Shown: piece by piece, positions 1-6,192 of the stretch | Numbering within the stretch: the stretch's first letter is position 1 | Layout: every line of letters starts with the position of its first letter | Origin: an uncultured Caryophanales bacterium | GTDB lineage: Bacteria; Bacillota_I; Bacilli_A; RF39; UBA660 | NCBI GenBank assembly: GCA_946544685.1 | Contig: CAMNML010000009.1 | Location: 1 to 34,559 of the forward strand | Direction: 5' to 3' | DNA length: 34,559 nucleotides | Translations under genes and position numbers: made by a program | The notes under the pieces: generated by a model | The model's database searches: none | Told to the model about the DNA's origin: nothing | What the model saw: only the letters and a program-made list of their open reading frames with translations

Positions 1-556
1 CCTATTTAACATAAAAATAGACTATACAATAAAAGTAGGATTCAACTCAGTAGTAGAAATAGTAGATCTAATAGACGGAATAGAAATAAATAGCGACACA
101 GAATTCAACTGTAAATGTGGAGACGGGATACCATCACAACAATACATAAATAAAGGAATAAACAAACTAGACGGTAAACAAGCATTGTGCTACTCAAGAC
201 AAAGAAAAGTATATCAAACAGGAGACAATCACAGAATACTAAACCAACAACAAGTATTAGAAGGAATAATAAATAAAATAACAAAAAATAAATCCCTAAT
301 ACTAAAATATAATGAATTGCTAGATAAAATAAGCAAGCTATATAAAACAGATATACCAGAATCACTAATAAAACAATACATAAAAAATCAAATAGAAAAC
401 AACACTAAATGGCAAATAGAAAAACAAGTAGTTACAGGATCTGGTAAAATGGACATAACATACTCAATGCCAGGAAGAAACCTATATGTAATGATACCAA
501 ACATGGAAAGTGTTAAAAAAGCCACAAAAAACATAGAAAAAACTCTATCAGAATAA
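1..556 (+). CDS. LytR-CpsA-Psr (LCP) family cell-wall ligase, C-terminal part
   Basis: The reading frame is open from the first bases (frame starting at position 2) and ends at TAA 554-556, so only the last ~184 residues are present. The visible part is the C-terminal half of an LCP domain: VGFNSVVEIVDLIDGIEI, then ALCYSRQRK followed by TGDNHR, which corresponds to the family motif with conserved Arg residues that bind the polyprenyl pyrophosphate, then QQQVLEGIINKI. LCP enzymes act outside the membrane and transfer teichoic acid or capsule-type glycopolymers from lipid carriers to peptidoglycan. The last ~45 residues (YVMIPNMESVKKA) closely parallel the LCP gene at 6193-7953 (YVMIPNEESIEEA), so the two are paralogues. 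Unlike that paralogue it ends without an acidic tail. An internal ATG at 185 is not a likely start because the domain continues upstream of it. Confidence 0.88.
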   Translation, partial: LFNIKIDYTIKVGFNSVVEIVDLIDGIEINSDTEFNCKCGDGIPSQQYINKGINKLDGKQALCYSRQRKVYQTGDNHRILNQQQVLEGIINKITKNKSLILKYNELLDKISKLYKTDIPESLIKQYIKNQIENNTKWQIEKQVVTGSGKMDITYSMPGRNLYVMIPNMESVKKATKNIEKTLSE

Positions 557-624
557 AAATCAATCGGATTGAAATATCAAAATCTCTCGGGTTGAAATCG
601 CAAAATCTATCGGATTGACTATGA
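556..624. repeat. Three tandem 23-bp repeats upstream of the cps promoter
   Basis: Three consecutive units start at 556, 579 and 602. Each opens with AAAATC, followed by a core of the form TCGGATTGA (TCGGGTTGA in the second unit). Units 1 and 3 agree at 16 of their first 17 positions. Unit 1 contains CAATC-G-GATTG, a perfect inverted repeat with a single central base. The array starts at the LCP stop codon and ends 36 bp before the -35 box of the next gene. A spacing of about two helical turns would suit repeated binding sites for a regulator, but this is inference. It could also be a decayed repeat with no function. Confidence 0.6.
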
Positions 625-660
625 ACTAACAAGTTTTTATATGAAAAAGCAAACAAAAAT

Positions 661-689
661 TTGACAAATACATACTTTTGTGTTATTAT
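661..689 (+). promoter_or_regulatory. Sigma-A-type promoter of the cps kinase gene
   Basis: A consensus -35 TTGACA (661-666) is followed by a 17-bp spacer and TATTAT (684-689). Transcription would start near 695, which excludes the upstream GTG at 680 as a translation start and supports ATG 719, preceded by AGAGGGGGA (702-710). Confidence 0.8.
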
Positions 690-718
690 ACACAATCAAA
701 AAGAGGGGGAAACCAAAA

Positions 719-2065
719 ATGGAAGAAATCGATATAAAAGAATTATTATTATATTTAAAAGAAAAAGTATGGATAATAGGAATTGCTTTAGTATTATCAG
801 TAACAACATCACTTATATATACAGGAGCAATTAAAAAACCTATATATACTTCATCAACAACATACGTATTAATATCAGACTCAAGTAAAGAAGGAATCAC
901 AACAAGTGAAGTAACACTAAATGAAAAATTAATTGCTACATATAAAGAAATAATAAAAAGTAGAAACATTCTAGAAAAAGTAATAACAAAACTTAATCTA
1001 GAAGAAACACCAGGACAACTTGCTAAAACTGTATCAGTTCAACAAGTAGGAACATCATCAATGATAAAAATAACAGTTTCAAATAAAGATCCAGAAATGG
1101 CAAAAAACATAGCAGAAACAATAGGATACGAATTTAGTAAAGAAGTAGAATCATTATATAAAATTAGTAACTTAGGATTAGTAGATAAAGCACTAGTTCC
1201 AACAGTTGCTGCAAACGAATCAAATAAAAAAGAAATGATTGCTATAAACGGTGGAGCACTAGCTGCATCATTAATGATAATATTCATGTTATTCTACTTT
1301 GATAATACAGTAAAAGACCAAGAACAAGTAGAAGAAAAACTAAAACTACCTGTACTAGGTAATATACCATCATTATCAAAAAAAGAAAACAAAGAACTAA
1401 TAGTACATAACGATCCTAAATCACCAATAAGTGAAGGATTAAGAACAATAAGAACAAACTTACAATTCTCAAACGTTGATGGTAACATGAAAAAAATCAT
1501 GATTACATCATCAATGCCAGGAGAAGGAAAAAGTTTTACAAGTGCTAATATTGCAACAGCGTTCGCACAAGACGGAAATAAAGTCTTAATGATAGACTGT
1601 GATATGAGAAAAGGTAGACTTCACAAAATATTTGAAATAAGTAATAGTAAAGGACTATCAAACCTATTAATAGATAATATTGAAAAGAACTATAAAAAAT
1701 ATATAAAGAAAACAAACGTAGAAAACTTATCAATATTACCATCAGGAATGGTACCTCCAAATCCAAGTGAACTACTAAACTCAGAAGCAAATAAAAAATT
1801 AATAGAACTATTAGAAAAAGAATACGACTATATCATATTTGACTGTGTACCTATAAACGGATTACCAGACTCATTAATAATGGCAAACTTAGTAGACAAA
1901 GTATTAATAGTATGTGCTGCTAACACTACACCAACAGACTTAATACAAAAAACAAAAGCATCGCTAGAAAATGTAGAAGCAAATATCGCAGGTATCATAA
2001 TAAACAAAACAAAAGCTTCATACAACAAATACTATGGACACTACTATGGTAAATACTATGGATAG
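719..2065 (+). CDS. Wzz/BY-kinase fusion: capsule chain-length regulator and tyrosine autokinase (CpsC-CpsD)
   Basis: The product is 448 residues. The N-terminal ~210 residues form a Wzz-type chain-length domain with a membrane segment near residues 18-38 and a second before FYFDNTVKDQ. The rest is a bacterial tyrosine kinase: Walker A SSMPGEGKS at ~262, Walker A' MIDCDMR at ~290, Walker B IIFDCVP at ~371, and a tyrosine cluster at the very C terminus (YNKYYGHYYGKYYG), the usual autophosphorylation tail. In most Bacillota these are two proteins (CpsC/CpsD, YwqC/YwqD). Here they are fused, as in proteobacterial Wzc. The protein should sit in the membrane and control export or polymer length of surface polysaccharide, with the phosphatase encoded next door resetting it. 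ATG 719 is chosen for its ribosome binding site and the promoter at 661-689. The tyrosine-tail codons overlap the start of the phosphatase gene. Confidence 0.9.
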   Translation: MEEIDIKELLLYLKEKVWIIGIALVLSVTTSLIYTGAIKKPIYTSSTTYVLISDSSKEGITTSEVTLNEKLIATYKEIIKSRNILEKVITKLNLEETPGQLAKTVSVQQVGTSSMIKITVSNKDPEMAKNIAETIGYEFSKEVESLYKISNLGLVDKALVPTVAANESNKKEMIAINGGALAASLMIIFMLFYFDNTVKDQEQVEEKLKLPVLGNIPSLSKKENKELIVHNDPKSPISEGLRTIRTNLQFSNVDGNMKKIMITSSMPGEGKSFTSANIATAFAQDGNKVLMIDCDMRKGRLHKIFEISNSKGLSNLLIDNIEKNYKKYIKKTNVENLSILPSGMVPPNPSELLNSEANKKLIELLEKEYDYIIFDCVPINGLPDSLIMANLVDKVLIVCAANTTPTDLIQKTKASLENVEANIAGIIINKTKASYNKYYGHYYGKYYG

Positions 2066-2780
2066 TATAGATATTCATAACCATATACTATATGGTATAG
2101 ACGATGGAAGCAAATCATTAGAAGAAAGTATTGAAATACTAAAACAACACAAAGAAATGGGTTTCAAAGACATAGTTGTAACCCCTCATTACATAGAAAA
2201 CTCAAAATACGTAACAAACAATAAAGAAAAAGAAAAAATACTAAAAACATTAAAAAACAAAGTAAAAGGAATTAACCTTTATCTAGGAAATGAAGTATTT
2301 ATAAACAATAACTTAGAAGAACTATTAGAAAAACAAGAAATATCTACAATAAATAAAAGTAGATACTTACTAATAGAATTTCCTATGAATCAAAAACTAA
2401 AAACAATCACAAACACAATATATGAATTAAAAATAAAAGGAATAATTCCAATAATAGCGCATCCAGAAAGATACGAATATGTTAAAAAAGACATAAATAT
2501 AGTAGATGAATGGATTAACGAAGGAGCACTCCTTCAATCAAACTACGGAAGTATAGTTGGAGTATATGGTAATAAAGCAAAAAAAACAGTAAAAAAACTA
2601 CTAAAGAAAAACAAAATATCACTACTCGCAACAGATATACACTTCCCAGATAGTAAGATCTATCAAAATATGGAAAAATCAAAAAAGAAAATAAAAAAAA
2701 TAATAGGGGAAGAAAAACTAATAGAACTAACTATTACAAACCCTAAAAAAATAATAGAAAACAAAGAAATTAGTGATTAG
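2034..2780 (+). CDS. cpsB: PHP-family tyrosine-protein phosphatase (CpsB/YwqE-like)
   Basis: A 248-residue protein of the PHP metallophosphatase family. Metal ligands are recognisable in order: DIHNHILYGIDDG near the N terminus, GNEVFI and LIEFPM in the middle, AHPERY, and ATDIHFPD near the C terminus. In pneumococcus and Bacillus this Mn-dependent enzyme dephosphorylates the tyrosine tail of the adjacent BY-kinase. The gene overlaps the kinase gene by up to 32 bp. ATGs at 2034, 2046 and 2058 are all in frame. Family members usually begin directly with the IDIH motif, which favours 2058 (240 residues), but no good ribosome binding site separates the choices, so translational coupling is likely. 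The stop codon sits in the loop of the terminator at 2767-2793. No glycosyltransferase genes follow. Confidence 0.87.
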   Translation: MDTTMVNTMDSIDIHNHILYGIDDGSKSLEESIEILKQHKEMGFKDIVVTPHYIENSKYVTNNKEKEKILKTLKNKVKGINLYLGNEVFINNNLEELLEKQEISTINKSRYLLIEFPMNQKLKTITNTIYELKIKGIIPIIAHPERYEYVKKDINIVDEWINEGALLQSNYGSIVGVYGNKAKKTVKKLLKKNKISLLATDIHFPDSKIYQNMEKSKKKIKKIIGEEKLIELTITNPKKIIENKEISD

Positions 2781-2793
2781 CACTAATTTTTTT
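2767..2793 (+). terminator. Intrinsic terminator of the cps operon; left copy of a 24-bp direct repeat
   Basis: AAATTAGTG (2767-2775) pairs with CACTAATTT (2781-2789) around the loop ATTAG, whose TAG is the cpsB stop codon, and is followed by a T run to 2793. The 24 bases 2767-2790 recur identically at 4730-4753, on the other side of the AAA/RloB gene pair. Confidence 0.85.
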
Positions 2794-2823
2794 CTATGTA
2801 ATAAAATATAATATATAAATATA

Positions 2824-2852
2824 TTTTTTATGCAAAAATATTGCATAAAAAA
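2824..2852. promoter_or_regulatory. Perfect 12-bp inverted repeat, candidate operator of the AAA/RloB operon
   Basis: TTTTTTATGCAA (2824-2835) and TTGCATAAAAAA (2841-2852) are exact reverse complements separated by AAATA. A plausible promoter is TTGCAT (2841-2846), 17 bp, TAAAAT (2864-2869), so the right arm would contain the -35 box. The A run comes at the 3' side, so it does not look like a + strand terminator. Binding of a repressor here is inferred. Confidence 0.5.
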
Positions 2853-2893
2853 TAATATAATGATAAAATATAAATAGAGGGGAGAAATAAACA

Positions 2894-4132
2894 ATGATTA
2901 CTAAAATAAAAATTAATAACTGTTTTGCATTTAACAAAGAAGTTGAAATGAATTTAAAAGCAGATATGAGGACAAAAAGATTTATATCAAATATAAGTCA
3001 TACAACTACTGCAGACATTTTAAAAACAACAGTACTATATGGACCAAATAATACTGGTAAAACATCATTCATAAATTGTATAAAAGAAATAAAAAAAACA
3101 TTATTAAATAGTAAATCCTTTTTAGAATCAAATATTTTTAATAAAGATTCAATATGTGAGTTAGGAATGTCATTTATATACAAAAATAAAGAATATAACT
3201 ACGAATATAAATATGACGATAAGACAAAAGAATATATATACGAAAAGATGAGTGAATTAAAAAAAGATAACTACAATAACGAAAAAGAAGAAATTATCTT
3301 TCTAAAAGATAATAAAAACAATAAGTTTGAATGTGCGACAGACAAAAGCTTAGAAAACATATTAAGTATAACTTCAAATAGCAATATACTAATATACACA
3401 ATACAAACAGAAAAATTCGATACTTTAAAAAAAATAAAAGACATTTTAACAACAACTGCGAATAACATAGAAATAATAAGTATGAATAATCTTCCAATAT
3501 CAAAAACAATTCAAATACTAAAAACATCACCTGAAAAATCAAAAAAAATAGTAGAATTTATCAAAAATGCAGACATATACTTAGAAAACTTTAAATATAA
3601 TGAAGAAATACAACTTCCAGAAAAATTCATAGAAGAAAATGAAACAAAATATCACAATTTGCAAGAACAAATTAAACTCACATCAGTATATAAAGGAATA
3701 GAAGTACCAAGCATCTTTTATGACTCACTTGGGACAAAAAAAATATCAGCACTTGCAAGTTATATTATAGAATCAATAGAAGAAGGCAAAACACTAATAG
3801 TTGATGAATTAGATAGTAGTCTACACTTTAAAATCACACGAGCAATAATAGGAATGTTTAACAATGAAATAAACAAAAAAGCACAATTAATTGTAACACT
3901 ACATGACATAAGTCTATTAGATTGTAAAAAAATGTTTAGAAAAGAACAAATATGGTTTACAAGCAAAGACGAGGATGGAACGAATCTATATTCACTAAAA
4001 GAATTTAGCTACGAAAAAGACGGAATAAGAGATACAACAGACATAATAGAAAAATACAGCAAAGGATTTTTTGGCGCTATACCAGAACCAGATTTAATAG
4101 AAACATTAATCAACAATGATGAAGATAAATAA
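2894..4132 (+). CDS. AAA ATPase (AAA15/COG1106-like), probable defence ATPase paired with an RloB-like protein
   Basis: The product is 412 residues. It starts with the SMC/RecF-like opening ITKIKINNCFAF. Walker A is GPNNTGKTS at residues 50-58. A long middle region probably holds the helical insertion, then Walker B TLIVDELDSSLH near residue 300 and a histidine switch VTLHDISLLD near 336. This ABC-type ATPase class (RloA, AbiLi, PARIS AriA and OLD-like proteins) senses phage or gates a toxic nuclease. AGAGGGGAG lies about 10 bp before ATG 2894. The 3' end overlaps the next gene by 17 bp, which strongly suggests a two-subunit system. The ATPase class is certain from the motifs. The defence role is inferred from the pairing with an RloB/TOPRIM-like gene. 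Confidence 0.82.
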   Translation: MITKIKINNCFAFNKEVEMNLKADMRTKRFISNISHTTTADILKTTVLYGPNNTGKTSFINCIKEIKKTLLNSKSFLESNIFNKDSICELGMSFIYKNKEYNYEYKYDDKTKEYIYEKMSELKKDNYNNEKEEIIFLKDNKNNKFECATDKSLENILSITSNSNILIYTIQTEKFDTLKKIKDILTTTANNIEIISMNNLPISKTIQILKTSPEKSKKIVEFIKNADIYLENFKYNEEIQLPEKFIEENETKYHNLQEQIKLTSVYKGIEVPSIFYDSLGTKKISALASYIIESIEEGKTLIVDELDSSLHFKITRAIIGMFNNEINKKAQLIVTLHDISLLDCKKMFRKEQIWFTSKDEDGTNLYSLKEFSYEKDGIRDTTDIIEKYSKGFFGAIPEPDLIETLINNDEDK

Positions 4133-4730
4133 AAAAAGAAAAATATGTTTGATCTGTGAAGGTCAAGAAGAACAATACTATGTAGAAGCACTAATAAAAA
4201 AAGCTGTATTCTCGGATAAGTATGAATTTAAAATAATAAATGCAAAAGGAATATCATCAATTTTCTCAAGATATCAAGAAAAATATCAGTCAGACTCCTA
4301 TTCGTTAGTATTAGTTTTTTGCGATACAGACAAAGAATCAAAAAAACAATACTATAAGGAATTAAAAAAGAAAATAAATGATTTCCACGACAATAACGTA
4401 GCGAATAAAATAATAATTTTTGGAAATCCATGTACAATGCAAATAATACTATCACATTTTGCAGATATAAAACTAAAAAGTCAAAGTAAAAAAGAAAATA
4501 GAACTTTCATCGAAGAATATACTGGTATAAAAGATTACGATGCAAAAGAAGAACAAGTAAAAGAATTAATGAGTAAAATAACTAGGAAAAATTATGAAAC
4601 AATGAAAAACAATATATCAAAAATTTCAACTAAAGATAACGAAAAACCAAGCACCAATATCCTGTATTTCCTAGAAAAACTAGAAAATGACAATATGGAA
4701 TGGATTGAAGAAATAAATAAAAATTTATAA
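4116..4730 (+). CDS. RloB/AbiLii-like TOPRIM-fold protein, putative nuclease partner of the AAA ATPase
   Basis: A 204-residue basic protein. RloB-family landmarks are visible: an acidic motif CEGQEEQYY at residues 14-22, a metal-binding type DTD at 70-72 (VFCDTDKE), and FGNPCTMQIILSHF around 102-115, the counterpart of the NPC...W..LHF block of RloB proteins. These motifs fit a TOPRIM-like nuclease or binding fold. In AbiL (Lactococcus) and RloA/RloB pairs the ATPase and this protein together abort phage infection. ATG 4116 is immediately followed by a second ATG at 4119, and either could serve. Start and upstream stop overlap, so translation is coupled. Alternative calls are a DUF4435/AriB-like protein or a generic RloB. 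I favour RloB because of the short length and the NPC motif. Confidence 0.72.
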   Translation: MMKINKKRKICLICEGQEEQYYVEALIKKAVFSDKYEFKIINAKGISSIFSRYQEKYQSDSYSLVLVFCDTDKESKKQYYKELKKKINDFHDNNVANKIIIFGNPCTMQIILSHFADIKLKSQSKKENRTFIEEYTGIKDYDAKEEQVKELMSKITRKNYETMKNNISKISTKDNEKPSTNILYFLEKLENDNMEWIEEINKNL

Positions 4731-4753
4731 AATTAGTGATTAGCACTAATTTT
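4729..4753 (+). terminator. Hairpin after the RloB-like gene; right copy of the 24-bp direct repeat
   Basis: AAAATTAGTG (4729-4738) pairs with CACTAATTTT (4744-4753) around ATTAG. Bases 4730-4753 are identical to 2767-2790, 1963 bp upstream. The T run is shorter here (TTTT then A), so termination may be weaker than at the left copy. Confidence 0.72.
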
Positions 4754-4802
4754 ATTGATGAAAAAATATAAAACTTATAGTATAATTAAAATAGGTGATA
4801 GT

Positions 4803-4913
4803 ATGATTATAATAATACTCGTAGTACTATTCATCATATGGACTATGCTAAGAATGGCATCAATATCAGATAAAAACATAGAAGAAATAAAGAAAAAACA
4901 AAAGAAAAAATAA
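4803..4913 (+). CDS. Small single-span membrane peptide, function unknown
   Basis: A 36-codon ORF, ATG 4803 to TAA 4911-4913, preceded by AGGTGATAGT (a spacing common in this window) and by a TATAAT at 4781-4786. The N-terminal half is a hydrophobic helix (MIIIILVVLFIIWTML) and the tail is strongly charged, ending in Lys-rich residues. It ends 35 bp before the -35 box of the OLE-like RNA. I recognise no family. The ribosome binding site, -10 box and clean membrane-helix pattern argue for a real gene, but length alone cannot prove it. Confidence 0.5.
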   Translation: MIIIILVVLFIIWTMLRMASISDKNIEEIKKKQKKK

Positions 4914-4947
4914 TATTACTATATAAGTAACTAAAATAAGTGTAAAT

Positions 4948-4976
4948 TTGACATTTAACAAAAAATATGTTAAAAT
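4948..4976 (+). promoter_or_regulatory. Promoter of the OLE-like RNA
   Basis: TTGACA (4948-4953), a 17-bp spacer and TAAAAT (4971-4976) predict a transcript start near 4983, five bases before the first strand of the RNA's closing helix. Confidence 0.78.
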
Positions 4977-4982
4977 ACTAAA

Positions 4983-5572
4983 CCAGTAATGGCACATTAT
5001 TCTAGTCAACAAATCTATTAAGAAGGCGGGGCTAAAAATCCGTCAAAGAGCATATCGATGAAACTTGTGGTGCTTGCTTCTTACGCCCAGTTTGGGGTGA
5101 GTGCTGGAAGGAATGATTAATGGGCGCACGTAATGGCATACGTTTCCGACCCATTATTCAGGGAGACCTAAACTTGTGGATTGCCTATACACGAAAGTTG
5201 ATGGACTATCTACGACTTAGGATTAAACCTATCACGTGGGAGAACCTGCGGATAGTGTAGCTTGTCTTGAGTGGTATAAGGGAATTATTGATCCTAGTAA
5301 ATAATTAATAGCTAGAATTATTTATGAATCGCAATATGAAACTTATTCTGCAAAAAAGAATTATTAATAGAAGAGTTGAGGATGAAAAATCCTAGAGTGC
5401 GATTAGTATAGTATTGCAGTATGTACTAAGTGGTAATCAAGTCATGTGATTGGCAACAACACATTGCTTTCTTTAAAGGGGAACCGCTAAACTGGTAACG
5501 GTAAGTAGAAAGCAGGGAAATCCTACTTGACCTAAGACATAAAGTTGACTATATTAATAGCCATTTTTTTTT
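4983..5572 (+). ncRNA. ole: Large structured non-coding RNA, probable OLE RNA
   Basis: A ~590-nt stretch without a usable ORF and visibly richer in G and C than everything around it. It has its own promoter (4948-4976) and ends in a run of nine T. Its two ends pair: AATGGC (4988-4993) with GCCATT (5560-5565), and TAGTCAAC (5003-5010) with GTTGACTA (5544-5551). Internal helices include TAATGGG/CCCATTA (5118-5124/5150-5156) enclosing ACGTA/TACGT (5128-5132/5139-5143), and GCTTTCT/AGAAAGC (5466-5472/5507-5513) enclosing ACCG/CGGT (5483-5486/5499-5502). Size, the membrane-protein gene directly downstream that looks like OapA, and nearby folD, nusB, xseA, xseB and spoIVB all match OLE (ornate, large, extremophilic) RNA. 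OLE-OapA complexes are membrane-bound and linked to stress and Mg2+ responses in Bacillus halodurans. ROOL- or GOLLD-type RNA is the main alternative. I could not align it to a covariance model. Confidence 0.78.
5544..5572 (+). terminator. 3' strand of the OLE closing helix with U tract
   Basis: GTTGACTA and GCCATT, the 3' partners of the RNA's 5' end, are followed by T 5564-5572. No compact local hairpin precedes the T run, so transcript end formation seems to use the long-range closing stem. Confidence 0.5.
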
Positions 5573-5580
5573 GCAAAAAA

Positions 5581-5610
5581 TTGACATAAAAATAAAATAT
5601 ATGATACGAT
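5581..5610 (+). promoter_or_regulatory. Second promoter, in front of the OapA-like gene
   Basis: TTGACA (5581-5586), an 18-bp spacer and TACGAT (5605-5610) lie between the RNA's U tract and the ribosome binding site AAGAAAGGA (5615-5623). The membrane protein could therefore be made independently of read-through from the RNA. Confidence 0.6.
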
Positions 5611-5630
5611 TTATAAGAAAGGATATGCAT

Positions 5631-6143
5631 ATGAAAAATAAATGGACAATAAAAATAATAATAATGGCATTTGTAATATCACTAATATTTCAATCACTAT
5701 CAGAATCAATAATGCCTAAAGTAAACTTAATAACTGGGATAATAATACTAATACTATTTATACTTATAGGAATACTATTTGATATGATAGGAGTTGCAAT
5801 AACAACATGTGATATAAAACCATTTCACTCAATGAATTCAAAAAAAATAAAATACGCGAGTACTGGAATAAAACTAATAAACAATCAAGCAAAAGTATCA
5901 TCATTTTGTAATGATGTAATAGGAGATATATGTGGAATAATATCTGGTAGTGCAGGAATAATAATTGCATCAACTTTATCAAATAAACTAAACACAGATC
6001 TTCTAATAACAAACTTAATAATAACCTCAACAATCGCAGCTCTTACAATAGGAGGTAAATCATTAGGTAAAACAATTGCGCTAAAAAACAACACAACAAT
6101 CATAAAAACATTCTCAAAAATAATATCAATATTTGTAAAATAA
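5631..6143 (+). CDS. oapA: OLE-associated membrane protein (OapA-like)
   Basis: A 170-residue protein with four predicted membrane helices: residues ~7-24, ~33-57, ~94-112 and ~120-142. Between helices 2 and 3 is a conserved-looking polar block, DMIGVAITTCDIKPFHSM, then NNQAKVSSFCNDVIGDICG. Helix 4 ends in GGKSLGK. This pattern matches my memory of OapA homologues, often auto-annotated as CorB-like Mg2+ transporters although they lack the CBS domains. OapA binds OLE RNA and holds it at the membrane. ATG 5631 is chosen because AAGAAAGGA lies 7 bp upstream. A TTG-initiated extension to 5571 would run through the promoter. It directly follows the RNA, as in known OLE loci. The family call rests on remembered motifs and context, not an alignment. 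Confidence 0.77.
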   Translation: MKNKWTIKIIIMAFVISLIFQSLSESIMPKVNLITGIIILILFILIGILFDMIGVAITTCDIKPFHSMNSKKIKYASTGIKLINNQAKVSSFCNDVIGDICGIISGSAGIIIASTLSNKLNTDLLITNLIITSTIAALTIGGKSLGKTIALKNNTTIIKTFSKIISIFVK

Positions 6144-6145
6144 TT

Positions 6146-6173
6146 TTGAAAAAAGTAAAAATTAGTGTATAAT
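6146..6173 (+). promoter_or_regulatory. Promoter of the LCP gene
   Basis: TTGAAA (6146-6151), a 16-bp spacer and a perfect TATAAT (6168-6173). The -10 box overlaps the ATG at 6172, which cannot be the start. Transcription would begin near 6180, just ahead of GTAGGAGG. Confidence 0.75.
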
Positions 6174-6192
6174 GGATAAAGTAGGAGGATAT

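Noticed and set aside
556..624. CRISPR array
   Set aside because: The units are directly adjacent with no unique spacers, only three copies exist and there are no cas genes.
2767..4753. Insertion sequence or transposon around the AAA/RloB pair
   Set aside because: The flanking repeats are direct, not inverted, and no transposase, integrase or short target duplication beyond the hairpins was seen.
4983..5572. RNase P RNA, tmRNA, group II intron or a riboswitch
   Set aside because: The GAGGAAAGTCC-type RNase P motif, a tRNA-like CCA end with tag peptide, and an intron reverse transcriptase or domain V are not seen. The block is too long for a riboswitch and does not end at a single regulated gene's ribosome binding site.
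5571..5630. A longer N terminus for the OapA-like protein, starting at TTG 5571
   Set aside because: It would begin in the RNA's U tract and run through a TTGACA promoter. ATG 5631 has a proper ribosome binding site.
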